Source of the DNA: CAZICM01 sp964537685
GTDB lineage: Bacteria > Myxococcota_A > Polyangia > Polyangiales > Polyangiaceae
DNA: 57,292 nucleotides
Direction: 5' to 3'
NCBI GenBank assembly: GCA_964537685.1
Contig: CAZICM010000059.1
Coordinates: forward strand, 1 to 57,292
The stretch's first letter is position 1. Each line of letters starts with the position of its first letter. The position numbers and the translations under genes were made by a program. This document shows positions 24,409-32,738 of this stretch, one piece after another. The notes below the pieces were generated by a model. That model was not told the DNA's origin and made no database searches. It saw only the letters and a program-made list of their open reading frames with translations.

Positions 24409-26742
24409 CTAACTCAATAGAACCCAAATCAACACGATCAGCAATAACACCCCAACTGCGATCAGCGAGAGCGCAATGGGCTGCGGAAGTCCCCACAGCA
24501 TGGGCCGGAAGTTGGGCTCGAGGGGAGCGGCTGCTTGAGGGCCGGCGGGACGCTGCCACGCGGGCGCGGGAGGGTTGGGCGGGTTCGAAGGCAGATTGGG
24601 CGAGCGCGTGGAGACAGGCGGATTGCGCGTCGACGCGGGAGGCGCTGCAAACGCGGGCGGAGGAACCATCGACACGGGCGGAGGGTTCAGCGATTGGAGC
24701 GAGGCGACTTCTTGCTGAATTTTTTGATCGAGCGCCCTGGCTTCTTCAAAGCGGCGGGCGGCTTCCTGCAATCCTGCCGTGGATAGAAGGCTCACCGCAT
24801 CCGCCGCAATGGCCGCCGCCCGATCGGCAAGCTTTGCGATCGCCGCTTTGCGTTCCGCAATCTCGGTCGCAATCCTGGCTTCCTCGCCAAAGCGGGCCGC
24901 TCCAAACACGATGCGATCGGCCTCGGCGCGAAGGCTTTCTTTGGTGAGATTCGGATCGGGCGGCGCAGGCTTTGGAAGAGCCTGAGCCATCGCGATTTGG
25001 CGTATGGCTTCGCGCGCTTGGGGCACATCGCGCGACGTGGCCTCGGCCCTCCGGGGATCGTCATTGCTCAACCGTTCGGGAATGCGCGGGGCCTCCATTG
25101 CGCCGCGCGGAAGGGTTTCCGATTCGGGATTGAGCACGGAAGGAAGAGGCTGTTTGGGCACAGAGCCGGCCGCATCGGGCACGGGAGCAGCCGGCACCTG
25201 AGGCGGAGGCGGAATATCGGCGGAGGGCGGAACGACCGTTCCTGGCAAGGCTCTGGCGCGCTGCTCAATCGCGATGCGCGCCGCAAGAATTTCTTTTTTG
25301 AGCGGAGCCGTGGGCTGATCTTCCGACGCTGTTTCTTCATCGTCCGCCGGGGATGTGGCTGTGGAGGCGATGCGGATCGTGCCCGACGGAACCAATTTTG
25401 GAATCGAGCCCGGCCTGACCATCACGCGGGGCGTCGCTTTAATCAGCGTCGACAGCTCGTCCGAATCTTCTTCGAGAACATCCGCCTCGGGGCTGGATTC
25501 AGGCGCCTCAATGATAGGCACGGGGTTCTTGTTGGGCGGCGCCTTGAGACGAGCGGCCACTTTGGGCTGTGTGACCGAGCCGGACTTCGCGGCATTGGGC
25601 ACCGTCTCCGATTCGGGCGAAGAAGGCTGTCTTGCGTCGGGAGAACGCTGTGTGCTCGGGCCGGCCAGCGCGTTCATCCGGACAATGGGCGCGCTTGTGA
25701 TTTGGCTTTTCTGAAGATTCAAATTGGGGCGCTGAGGCCATGCATTGGAAACCGCGGGCGCAGGCTCGACGCCCGGAGGCACCATCTCACCGGCGACGGC
25801 CCGTTCGAACCAGCGCATTTGCTTCATTCCGTTGCGCCTCACAAAGCGCGAGAGCGAATCTTCGTTGCCCTCGTCATAGCCGTGCGTCTCGAGCCAATTG
25901 TCGAGCCGCGCCAAGACTTCGTCGGCGCTTTGAAAACGGGCTTCCGGCTTTTTCTCGAGGCAGCGCGACACAATCGAAATCAGCTCGCGATCGATCTTGG
26001 GGCGCAGATCTTTTAGATCCGCGGGCGGCTTGGTGAGGATGGCCTGCATCGTGTCGATCGGCGTATTGCCCGTCCACGGCGTGCGCCCTGTGAACAGCTC
26101 GAACATCAGCGCCCCGAGAGAAAATAAATCGGCCCGCGCATCGAGTTCTTTGTTTCCGCGCGCCTGTTCGGGCGCCATGTACTGAGGATTGCCCTTCAGC
26201 ACGCCCGTGAGCGTTTGCGTCAGCCGCATCTTGGCTTTGGCCAGGCCAAAATCGGCAATTTTCACGTCTCCGTTAAAACTCAAGAGCACATTGCCCGGTG
26301 ACAGATCGCGGTGCACCAAATGCAGCGGCTGGCCTTCGGGGCCGAGCAGCTTGTGAGCCGCCTGCAGCCCCCGGCAAATCTGCCGACCGATAAACACAAC
26401 CATCCGCTCGGTGAACATTTCATTGGTCTCGAACACGGTCTTCATCAGCCGCGCGAGCGACACGCCCTGCACCAGCTCGACGGCCAAATACATGCCTTGT
26501 TCGTCCGAGCCCCAGCCGGCCACTTCGACGACATTGGGATGGCGGAGCGAGGCCGTCATCCACACTTCATCCATGAATTGATTGGCGAAGCCGCGATCTT
26601 CCGCGAGATGGGGAAGCAGCCGTTTTACCGCAAGAAGCTGACCTTGGCGCGGTCCGGATGTGGCTCTGCACAAGTCCACGCGCGCCGTATCGCCTGCCGC
26701 GATCTCAGCAAGTTTCTGAAATGAGATCGCGCCTTGAGCCAT
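24409..26742 (-). CDS. Ser/Thr protein kinase with long linker and C-terminal TM
   Basis: 777 residues. Kinase domain about 10-285: AVKRL with the ATP-binding Lys, HRDLSPGN catalytic loop, DFGLAKAK, GNPQYMAPEQ and DLFSLGALMFELF. The glycine loop reads AAGDTARVDLC and lacks the usual GxGxxG spacing, as seen in many myxobacterial kinases. A Pro/Ala/Glu-rich linker of about 350 residues follows, then a helical segment (about 640-700) and a C-terminal TM helix at about 755-775 (ALSLIAVGVLLLIVLIWVLL), so it is tail-anchored. It starts 15 bases after the hypothetical gene at 26758 and precedes the TPR gene. Confidence 0.94.
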   Translation of the reverse strand: MAQGAISFQKLAEIAAGDTARVDLCRATSGPRQGQLLAVKRLLPHLAEDRGFANQFMDEVWMTASLRHPNVVEVAGWGSDEQGMYLAVELVQGVSLARLMKTVFETNEMFTERMVVFIGRQICRGLQAAHKLLGPEGQPLHLVHRDLSPGNVLLSFNGDVKIADFGLAKAKMRLTQTLTGVLKGNPQYMAPEQARGNKELDARADLFSLGALMFELFTGRTPWTGNTPIDTMQAILTKPPADLKDLRPKIDRELISIVSRCLEKKPEARFQSADEVLARLDNWLETHGYDEGNEDSLSRFVRRNGMKQMRWFERAVAGEMVPPGVEPAPAVSNAWPQRPNLNLQKSQITSAPIVRMNALAGPSTQRSPDARQPSSPESETVPNAAKSGSVTQPKVAARLKAPPNKNPVPIIEAPESSPEADVLEEDSDELSTLIKATPRVMVRPGSIPKLVPSGTIRIASTATSPADDEETASEDQPTAPLKKEILAARIAIEQRARALPGTVVPPSADIPPPPQVPAAPVPDAAGSVPKQPLPSVLNPESETLPRGAMEAPRIPERLSNDDPRRAEATSRDVPQAREAIRQIAMAQALPKPAPPDPNLTKESLRAEADRIVFGAARFGEEARIATEIAERKAAIAKLADRAAAIAADAVSLLSTAGLQEAARRFEEARALDQKIQQEVASLQSLNPPPVSMVPPPAFAAPPASTRNPPVSTRSPNLPSNPPNPPAPAWQRPAGPQAAAPLEPNFRPMLWGLPQPIALSLIAVGVLLLIVLIWVLLS

Positions 26743-26757
26743 CGCGCCCGGAGTGTA

Positions 26758-27423
26758 TCAGGACAGCCCGCGAATCGCGGCAACCGCAATTGGCACGCCG
26801 CTCAGATCGGTCTTCAACTGGATGTCGAGATGATCGTCTTCGGTTGAAATACCGGCCACGCCCAGCACGGGCGTCGCAATTTGAAGCGCTTTCTTTAGGC
26901 GCACATCCTCCGCGACTTTTGGCACCTTCATCAAATCGACCGTGAGGTGATCGTCCTTTGCGTCCACGAGCGCGGGCGGACGCTTGGGCATGAAGGCCAC
27001 GAGATTGCCCGGCTTGGATAGATCCAAAGCGCCCGATTTAAGCAAGCCCGCGATCGGCGAATTCGCATCGCCAAGCACATCGAGCGACAAGTCGTTGATA
27101 CGCACCGTCAGCTTCAATGTATCGGTGCTGATCTCGATCTGCTCCACATACAGCACGAGCGAAGCCCGGAGCGCCGTGCCCATCGCATCGACCGTAGCGC
27201 TCAAGCGGAGGCCGGGAGGCGCGGCTTCGATCACCACATCCTTGGGCGCCTTCTTGCCCGTTACGAATTCCCTCGCCAAAAAGCGAAGCGCATCCATCGG
27301 AATGCCAATGCGAAGCCCGATTGCGCTGCGCAAGGCCCTTAGAATTTCGTCCGGATGATCCTTGAGATAATTGCCGGCCTTCTTAAGCAGAACCTTCGGG
27401 TCGATCTTCGGTTTGTCGGACAT
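26758..27423 (-). CDS. Conserved-looking hypothetical protein
   Basis: 221 residues from ATG 27423; further upstream reading in this frame to 27555 is probably not translated. No signal peptide or TM segment. The middle has alternating hydrophobic beta strands (ASLVLYVEQIEISTDTLKL, VRINDLSLDVLG) similar in feel to lipid-carrier folds such as DUF2993/LmeA, but I cannot claim membership. It starts the - strand series with the kinase (15 bases apart) and the TPR protein, so a role in that signalling unit is possible. Confidence 0.6.
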   Translation of the reverse strand: MSDKPKIDPKVLLKKAGNYLKDHPDEILRALRSAIGLRIGIPMDALRFLAREFVTGKKAPKDVVIEAAPPGLRLSATVDAMGTALRASLVLYVEQIEISTDTLKLTVRINDLSLDVLGDANSPIAGLLKSGALDLSKPGNLVAFMPKRPPALVDAKDDHLTVDLMKVPKVAEDVRLKKALQIATPVLGVAGISTEDDHLDIQLKTDLSGVPIAVAAIRGLS

Positions 27424-27491
27424 AAAGGGGCGATACGATCGCCCGGCGCTTTCCGATGCGCAAGAGCTGAGTGCGGACGCGCCGATCCGTT

Positions 27492-27520
27492 GCGAGGATC
27501 CTCGCGGGCTTTTTCGTTTT
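27492..27520 (+). terminator. Terminator-like palindrome with T-tract in leader
   Basis: A 14-bp perfect palindrome GCGAGGATCCTCGC (27492-27505) is followed by GGGC and a T-rich run (27510-27520) on the + strand, ending 17 bases before the phosphatase lipoprotein start. It reads as a Rho-independent terminator, although the stem is short (5 bp with a GATC loop). Confidence 0.5.
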
Positions 27521-27537
27521 CGGGGACAATGCCGAGC

Positions 27538-28719
27538 ATGCAAATCGCTCAACATTGGTCTCTTCTTAAGTCGTTACCGCTTTGCCTTCTGCTGCTATCC
27601 GCGGCCTGCGGCGATGCGAGCACTTCTCAGCCTCAAATGTCCGGATCGTCCGGCGCAGGCGGCGCTTCCAGCTCGAGTTCGGGCGGCAGCACGTCCAGCT
27701 CGACCGGTTCTTCGGGAGGCACAGGCGGCGCGGGCGGCGCGTCGCCGAGCTGCATGCCTTTGCCCGCATGCGATGCGGCGCCTCCCGATCCAGGCCCTCA
27801 AATCGCGTGGAACAACGGCTCACCCACGGGCAAAGCCAACCACAGAGGCCGCGATCTCTTCCTCAATCCCGGCGATCCTCAATGGGTCATCGCCAAGTTC
27901 GCCTATGGAATCGAGCCTCAAAACGTCCTGACCTTCGATAACGATCTCGAGGACGAACAAGTCGATATCTGGCTTCTGCGCGATTGCGGCACCCAGTGGG
28001 AGAAGCTCGGCAGCGTCAACACCACCAACGACGATATTTTTGGAAACGGCCCGCACGCGACGGTGGAAGGCGTAAAGGACGACGGCGGCAGGGTTTATTT
28101 TGAAATTCCCGCCGATAAAAAATTGGATATCGGCAGGCACCGTTTCCGGCTTGTCGCCAGGGGCGATCTCTCCTTTACCGAACTCTTCATCGAGGTCGTG
28201 AAGCCCGGCACGCCCACCTTTGTGAGCGATATCGACGGCACGCTCACCGAAAGCGAATTCATCGAGTTCGAGGCGCTCTTGGCCGGCGAACTTCCGCCCG
28301 TTCATCCCGACGCCGCCAAAGCATTTCAATTGCTGGTCGATCGCGGCTACCGGCCTCAATACCTCACCGCGCGGCCCGATTGGCTCGGCGCCCGCACCCG
28401 CGAAACGATGGATTTTTATGGCTTCCCGCCCGGCATTATCCACACCACCACGGGCGACACAGGCGCGCTCGGCGGCGCCGCAGTCGAATACAAATCCGGC
28501 GAACTCGCTGTCATGAAGGGCCGCGGAATCCTGCCCACATTCGGCTTTGGAAATACAGATTCAGACGCCGAGGCTTACGATACAGCGCCCATTTCACCAA
28601 AATCCAACCGATTTTATTATCAATACGATGATACTGCATTCGGCGGGCGCCGCATTGAAAGCTATACCGAGCTCTTGAGCGAATTCGGACAATTGCCCGA
28701 AGCCACCTGCCCTCAATAA
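27538..28719 (+). CDS. LNS2/lipin-type HAD phosphatase lipoprotein
   Basis: 393 residues from ATG 27538 (27529 also possible). The signal peptide ends LLSAAC (lipobox), then comes a Ser/Gly linker. Residues about 80-220 form a beta-rich domain. From about 228 on there is an LNS2 (lipin/Ned1/Smp2) HAD domain: nucleophile DIDGTLTES, LTARP (motif II), YKSGEL with the motif III Lys, and GFGNTDSDAEAY (motif IV acidic pair). Eukaryotic lipins dephosphorylate phosphatidate. In bacteria the domain is less studied; a surface-anchored copy would act on lipid or phospho-ester outside the cytoplasm. The substrate is inference. Confidence 0.85.
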   Translation: MQIAQHWSLLKSLPLCLLLLSAACGDASTSQPQMSGSSGAGGASSSSSGGSTSSSTGSSGGTGGAGGASPSCMPLPACDAAPPDPGPQIAWNNGSPTGKANHRGRDLFLNPGDPQWVIAKFAYGIEPQNVLTFDNDLEDEQVDIWLLRDCGTQWEKLGSVNTTNDDIFGNGPHATVEGVKDDGGRVYFEIPADKKLDIGRHRFRLVARGDLSFTELFIEVVKPGTPTFVSDIDGTLTESEFIEFEALLAGELPPVHPDAAKAFQLLVDRGYRPQYLTARPDWLGARTRETMDFYGFPPGIIHTTTGDTGALGGAAVEYKSGELAVMKGRGILPTFGFGNTDSDAEAYDTAPISPKSNRFYYQYDDTAFGGRRIESYTELLSEFGQLPEATCPQ

Positions 28720-28728
28720 AAAATCCCT

Positions 28729-29424
28729 TTATTCATCTCCTGCGACCTTCGAATAACGCCCAATCCCTCCGGCATCGGCCCGGGGTTCTACAGCCGCCTG
28801 GTACAATCCACTCGAATTGCCCCTCAATGCGGGCATCGTTCCACTCTTGGACGACGCCCAGAAGACCGATGAAGGCGTGCGCGCAATGGCCCGCACCCGC
28901 AGCTCGCACGCGCTATGGCCTTCCCTCATGCATTTTCCCTCGGAAATTGCGGCAATTTCATTGCGCTGAGCCGCAAATCCCCTCACCATGCCTTTGATCA
29001 GCGAACATAGACCTTCCGGCCCTGAATACAAAAGAACTCCATCTGAATGCGATAGGCGTGATCCGCTCATGATGGCCTGCAGCTCCAAGGCGCTCTTTTT
29101 TACGCGCCCAATTCGCTGAAAAACCACGATCAAATTATCGAGCACATCCATCAATTTCCAATTTGAATCAATCATCGGCCCATACATTCGTATCATTTCG
29201 GGCATCAAATGTTCGCCGAAATCCTCGAGCAGGCGCGAGGCGGATAGATGGGTTTCGTTTGAAATCAAACGGACAAGATTTTGAAGTTCATATTCGGGAT
29301 AGCGCTGCAGCGGCAAATAAATGCGGTTCGAAAGCCCGGGCAGCGCCTGAACTTTTTGCCATACAGGCTCGCCCAGAACTTCACACACGTAGCGGTGCAG
29401 GCCGAGAAGAATAATGCCCTCCAT
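28729..29424 (-). CDS. H-NOX (HNOB)-like protein lacking haem ligands
   Basis: 231 residues from ATG 29424, which has AAAGGA 7 bases upstream; longer reading to 29526 is unsupported. Residues 1-180 follow the H-NOX fold: an N-terminal MEGIILLGLHRYVCEVLGEPVW, LLEDFGEHLMPEMIRMYG (about 65-82) and LDNL (95-98). In haem-binding H-NOX the next position is the proximal His; here it is Ile99. The propionate-binding YxSxR motif reads YSGPE (133-137), losing Ser and Arg. A conserved-type Cys-rich end (KCMREGHSACELRVRA) matches related V4R/HNOB proteins. It probably does not bind haem. About 50 C-terminal residues are extra. Confidence 0.7.
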   Translation of the reverse strand: MEGIILLGLHRYVCEVLGEPVWQKVQALPGLSNRIYLPLQRYPEYELQNLVRLISNETHLSASRLLEDFGEHLMPEMIRMYGPMIDSNWKLMDVLDNLIVVFQRIGRVKKSALELQAIMSGSRLSHSDGVLLYSGPEGLCSLIKGMVRGFAAQRNEIAAISEGKCMREGHSACELRVRAIARTPSSVFWASSKSGTMPALRGNSSGLYQAAVEPRADAGGIGRYSKVAGDE

Positions 29425-29673
29425 ATTCAATTCCTTTCTTGTGTGCTTACTCCGCACCGCTGCGCGTCGGTATCCATCGGCTTCATCCACAATGAGGGGC
29501 GGATAACCTCGCCCGCGCAAAGCCAATATTCAAAATGAATGCCAAGCCCATTTGGGGCGGATTTAAAGCACACCACACCCTTTGCCGCACTACAGCAGCC
29601 CTCCGATGAGGACTCCATATCTCAATTGCGGATAAACCCTGCGGACTGGTCGCAGCGTTCGAGCCAACGCGGA
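29425..29673. other. Intergenic region upstream of the H-NOX-like gene
   Basis: 249 bases between two - strand genes. Short open frames here lack coding character and start signals. It probably holds the promoter of the H-NOX-like gene, but I see no consensus promoter with proper spacing. Confidence 0.35.
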
Positions 29674-30462
29674 CTAGGCCGCTGATTCTTTGCCCTTCGC
29701 ATCCGGCAGGCTTTCAGGCATCTGTCCCCCCATCGCCCGGTGCATCTCGAGCACCGCCGAATACGTCCGCTCCCGAAGCTCGGTCACACGGGCGCTTTCC
29801 CGCCCTTCCTTCCGCGGAAACAAGGGTTTGCCAATCGACACAATCACATGGCGCATCGACCCATCCCCCGAATCAATCGCCCCTTTGCGCATTAAGCGAT
29901 ACGCCCCATCGTGGGCGACTGGAACCACGGGCACATTGGCCCGCACCGCCGCATAAAAACCCCCATTTTTAAAGGGCCGCATAATCCCATCCTCACTGCG
30001 GGTGCCCTCGGGAAAAATCAGCAGCGGATTGCCATCGCGAAGCACTTTCTCGAAATGGGCAATGGCCTCGGCCGCCGCGCGCGAACCTTGGGCTCGGTCC
30101 ACCGGCACATGGCCCGCCGCCTGTAAATGCCATCCCAAAAAGGGGATTTTCATCAGCGAGCGCTTGGCTGCCCATTTAAAATCGTGAGGAAGCACCGAGC
30201 CCAGCACCAGCACATCGAGCAGGCTCTGATGATTGGAACAATAAACAAAAGGCGGCGGCGGAACGTTTTCCAATCCCCGCACTTCCACGTCCACATTCAG
30301 GCCGCGGGCCGCCGAACGGCACCACTGCCGCATCGCCCACAAGCTTGCGGCATGGTCAGGAGTCAAAGGTCCAAGGCTGAGCGAAATCGCGCCATAACCA
30401 GCCGTCCGAAAGGAAAACGGCACCCATTGCCGGGTTGCGCGCCATGCTTCTTTGAGGCTCAT
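29674..30462 (-). CDS. plsC: 1-acylglycerol-3-phosphate acyltransferase
   Basis: 262 residues from ATG 30462 (AGAGG 7 bases upstream; frame open to 30489). A PlsC-type enzyme that adds an acyl chain to lysophosphatidate in membrane phospholipid synthesis. The catalytic HX4D motif reads NHQSLLD, motif II is WAAKRSLMKIPFLGWHL, motif III is the FPEGTRS glycerol-phosphate site, and motif IV is VPVVPVA. A hydrophobic/amphipathic N-terminus probably associates with the membrane. Other lysolipid acceptors are possible, as several PlsC paralogues usually exist per genome. Confidence 0.92.
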   Translation of the reverse strand: MSLKEAWRATRQWVPFSFRTAGYGAISLSLGPLTPDHAASLWAMRQWCRSAARGLNVDVEVRGLENVPPPPFVYCSNHQSLLDVLVLGSVLPHDFKWAAKRSLMKIPFLGWHLQAAGHVPVDRAQGSRAAAEAIAHFEKVLRDGNPLLIFPEGTRSEDGIMRPFKNGGFYAAVRANVPVVPVAHDGAYRLMRKGAIDSGDGSMRHVIVSIGKPLFPRKEGRESARVTELRERTYSAVLEMHRAMGGQMPESLPDAKGKESAA

Positions 30463-30544
30463 AAAATCGCCTCTATCACTTGTGTCCAATGAAAAAAACG
30501 CAAAGGAATTTGCGCACCACGACCGTTAAAGGCACCCACCTAAA

Positions 30545-31561
30545 TCATTTGGGCTCGTCGCGGTTCTTGTTGTTTTGGCTGCCCGGCCCGGACGCATTGG
30601 TTTCACTGCCTTCCAAGGGCGGCATAATAAAACCCAGCCCCAGGGTGGCCGGACGGCCGGCGCGTTCATATTTCACCGTGAAAAAGCCTGCTGTATCGGC
30701 ATTTTGAACCGTGGCCCGCCTCAGCACGCCCACCGACTCCGCCCATACCGTCTCGCCTTCTTTGGCTTTCAATTTAATCGGAATGGGTGTCAATGCGGTC
30801 TCGGGAACGATATGAGCAGCCCCGGCATATCCAAGCACAAGCCATTGCTTTGTATTGTTTACAACAATAGAAGAAATTAAAAGTACATGCCTATAAATAT
30901 CGCCTTCTTTCCATGCCGCGTAGTTGCCGCCCTGAAGGCCGTTGATTTGAGGGATAATGGTTGTTTCCTTGGGTTTTAGATAGGCTTCGGGCGCCCGCGC
31001 ATCGACATCGGTATAGCGGACAACAATGCGCCCTCCCTGAAGGATTTTATTAACGATCGCGTGTTTCATCACGCCTGTGTATTCGGTAATGATCGGTTCT
31101 CCAACCTTAATTTTAGGATCGTCTGGAGCTGCAATCACATAGGATGGATGCACTTTGTAATTGGGGCCGGCTTTACCCTCGATCAATAAATCGTCGCCTT
31201 CAAAGCCAACGACTTTTGCCGCATACAAAACAAAGGCCGATCCGGGCTTGGCCCGGGCCAGCATTTCGCCCGATACGGCGAAGACCCGCTTGTCGGGCGA
31301 TAATTTAACCCGTACCGGTGGCAATCCCAACGGATTGGATGGAGATTTTATACTATCATCGGCCGCAAGGATGGCGGGCGCGGAAGACTGGGCCGCGGGT
31401 TTTGATTTTTCCTTGGCGGATGAGGCGGATGCGCCTGCCTGAGGGCCGCTTTCCCCAGAAGAAGGCTCTTTTTCTGAGCAGCCCGCAGTGCTGAACACAA
31501 ACACGGCCACCAACGGAAGCGCCGGGCACAAGGTGAATCTTCTTCGCGCCCGAACCGCCAT
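30545..31561 (-). CDS. Lipoprotein with SH3/Tudor-like repeats
   Basis: 338 residues from ATG 31561 with AAGGTGA 6 bases upstream. An in-frame GTG at 31570 overlaps the stop of the upstream prenyl synthase gene as GTGA and is an equal candidate. The signal peptide ends VFSTAGC (lipobox), then a Ser/Ala/Lys linker. From residue 80 there are several strand-rich units with charged and aromatic residues (YAAKVVGFEGDDLLIEG, HAIVNKILQGGRIVVRYTD, RATVQNADTAGFFTVKYE) resembling small SH3/Tudor barrels. Function unknown. Confidence 0.7.
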   Translation of the reverse strand: MAVRARRRFTLCPALPLVAVFVFSTAGCSEKEPSSGESGPQAGASASSAKEKSKPAAQSSAPAILAADDSIKSPSNPLGLPPVRVKLSPDKRVFAVSGEMLARAKPGSAFVLYAAKVVGFEGDDLLIEGKAGPNYKVHPSYVIAAPDDPKIKVGEPIITEYTGVMKHAIVNKILQGGRIVVRYTDVDARAPEAYLKPKETTIIPQINGLQGGNYAAWKEGDIYRHVLLISSIVVNNTKQWLVLGYAGAAHIVPETALTPIPIKLKAKEGETVWAESVGVLRRATVQNADTAGFFTVKYERAGRPATLGLGFIMPPLEGSETNASGPGSQNNKNRDEPK

Positions 31562-31566
31562 TTCGC

Positions 31567-32652
31567 TCACCTTTTCCTATCCGGCAATGTGGCGGCCAAA
31601 AGCGAAAGCGTCTCTTTCGCGGGCCCCGCCGGGAGGGGATCTAAGCTCGTGATGGCCTGTTCGCAAAGGCTTCGGGCCCGTTCGGCGCAGCTTTCAATGA
31701 CTTCGTGCTTGGCCATCGTCTCTTTGAGCATCAGCGCCGACTCCATCAACAGCGAACTGCTTTCATTGTCGCCTTCCAGGTATACTTTTGAAAGAATGGG
31801 CCGCACATCCGGAGCGCGTTCCACCGTTAAGAGCAGTGGATAGGTCATCTTGCCCTCGCGCAGATCGGAAAGAAGGGTCTTTCCCGTCGTTTCAGGCGCC
31901 CCGGTGAAATCGAGCACATCGTCCACCAATTGAAAGGCAATGCCAAGATGTTCACCGTATTGCTCGAGTGCGCGGCTCTGCGCCTCGTCCGCGCCTCCCG
32001 CCTTCGCACCGGCATACATCGCCCATTTAAATAAAGATGCCGTTTTTCCCGATATAATTTGAAAGTATTGATCCGCATTCGAATCAAATTGGCCCCGCCT
32101 GGCCATTTGCAGTGCCTCGGCCATGACCATATCTTGAATTACATCCAGCATGCGTTCCAATACATCCGGAATGCCGCTGCCGATAATTCGATAGAGTGCC
32201 TCGGTCAATAGATAGTCACCGCTGAAAATCGAAATGGCGTTGCCGTAAATCATACGCGCGGCATCGACGCCTCTGCGGCGCTCGCCCAAATCGACCACGT
32301 CGTCGTGCAGCAAGGTGGCGTTGTGGACCAGTTCGACCGCCACCGCCAGCTTCTGAACCGCCGGCGACCAGCCCTTGGCCGTGCGCGCCGCGAGTACGAC
32401 GCACACCGGCCGAATGCGCTTGCCAGCCTGCCCGAGCAAATGCCCGGCGGCCTTGTGAACGAGCGTATCGCCGCGCCGTCCCACATCGCCGATGGCCAGC
32501 TCGATTCCCTGCATGTCTTCGCGGAGCAGCGCCGAAAGCTCATCCAGTCTCTGCCAAAGCCCGTCCAAGCCTTGATCTTTGCAGACACTCAGCAGGCTCT
32601 TAAAGACATCGTCGTGAGTTCGGGAGCTCGTGCTGCTGTTATCGCTGAACAA
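31567..32652 (-). CDS. Polyprenyl diphosphate synthase
   Basis: 361 residues. A trans-prenyltransferase condensing isopentenyl diphosphate with an allylic diphosphate, giving the chain for quinones or other isoprenoids. First Asp-rich motif LLHDDVVDLGERRRG, GKRIRPV near the substrate-binding Arg, GDYLLTEAL, and second Asp-rich motif QLVDDVLDF. The start is TTG at 32652 with AGGAGA 6 bases upstream; there is no ATG that keeps the N-terminal helices. Product length is not certain: a long-chain (IspB-like) product is likely from the sequence around the first motif. Confidence 0.92.
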   Translation of the reverse strand: MFSDNSSTSSRTHDDVFKSLLSVCKDQGLDGLWQRLDELSALLREDMQGIELAIGDVGRRGDTLVHKAAGHLLGQAGKRIRPVCVVLAARTAKGWSPAVQKLAVAVELVHNATLLHDDVVDLGERRRGVDAARMIYGNAISIFSGDYLLTEALYRIIGSGIPDVLERMLDVIQDMVMAEALQMARRGQFDSNADQYFQIISGKTASLFKWAMYAGAKAGGADEAQSRALEQYGEHLGIAFQLVDDVLDFTGAPETTGKTLLSDLREGKMTYPLLLTVERAPDVRPILSKVYLEGDNESSSLLMESALMLKETMAKHEVIESCAERARSLCEQAITSLDPLPAGPAKETLSLLAATLPDRKR

Positions 32653-32738
32653 AAGGCTCTCCTATGAAATTGAAGCGAGTCCGCGCACACCGCGGAGTGT
32701 CCGTGAGCTCAACCGTCATCCAATGAGTGCGGGGTTTT

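Noticed and set aside
24997..26016. 339-codon + strand frame opposite the 777-residue kinase
   Set aside because: Antisense to the low-complexity linker of the kinase; Arg/Gly-rich composition without motifs.
26758..27555. Longer form of the hypothetical protein starting near 27555
   Set aside because: The added 44 residues are Ser/Arg-rich, overlap the divergent phosphatase leader and its hairpin, and have no Shine-Dalgarno.
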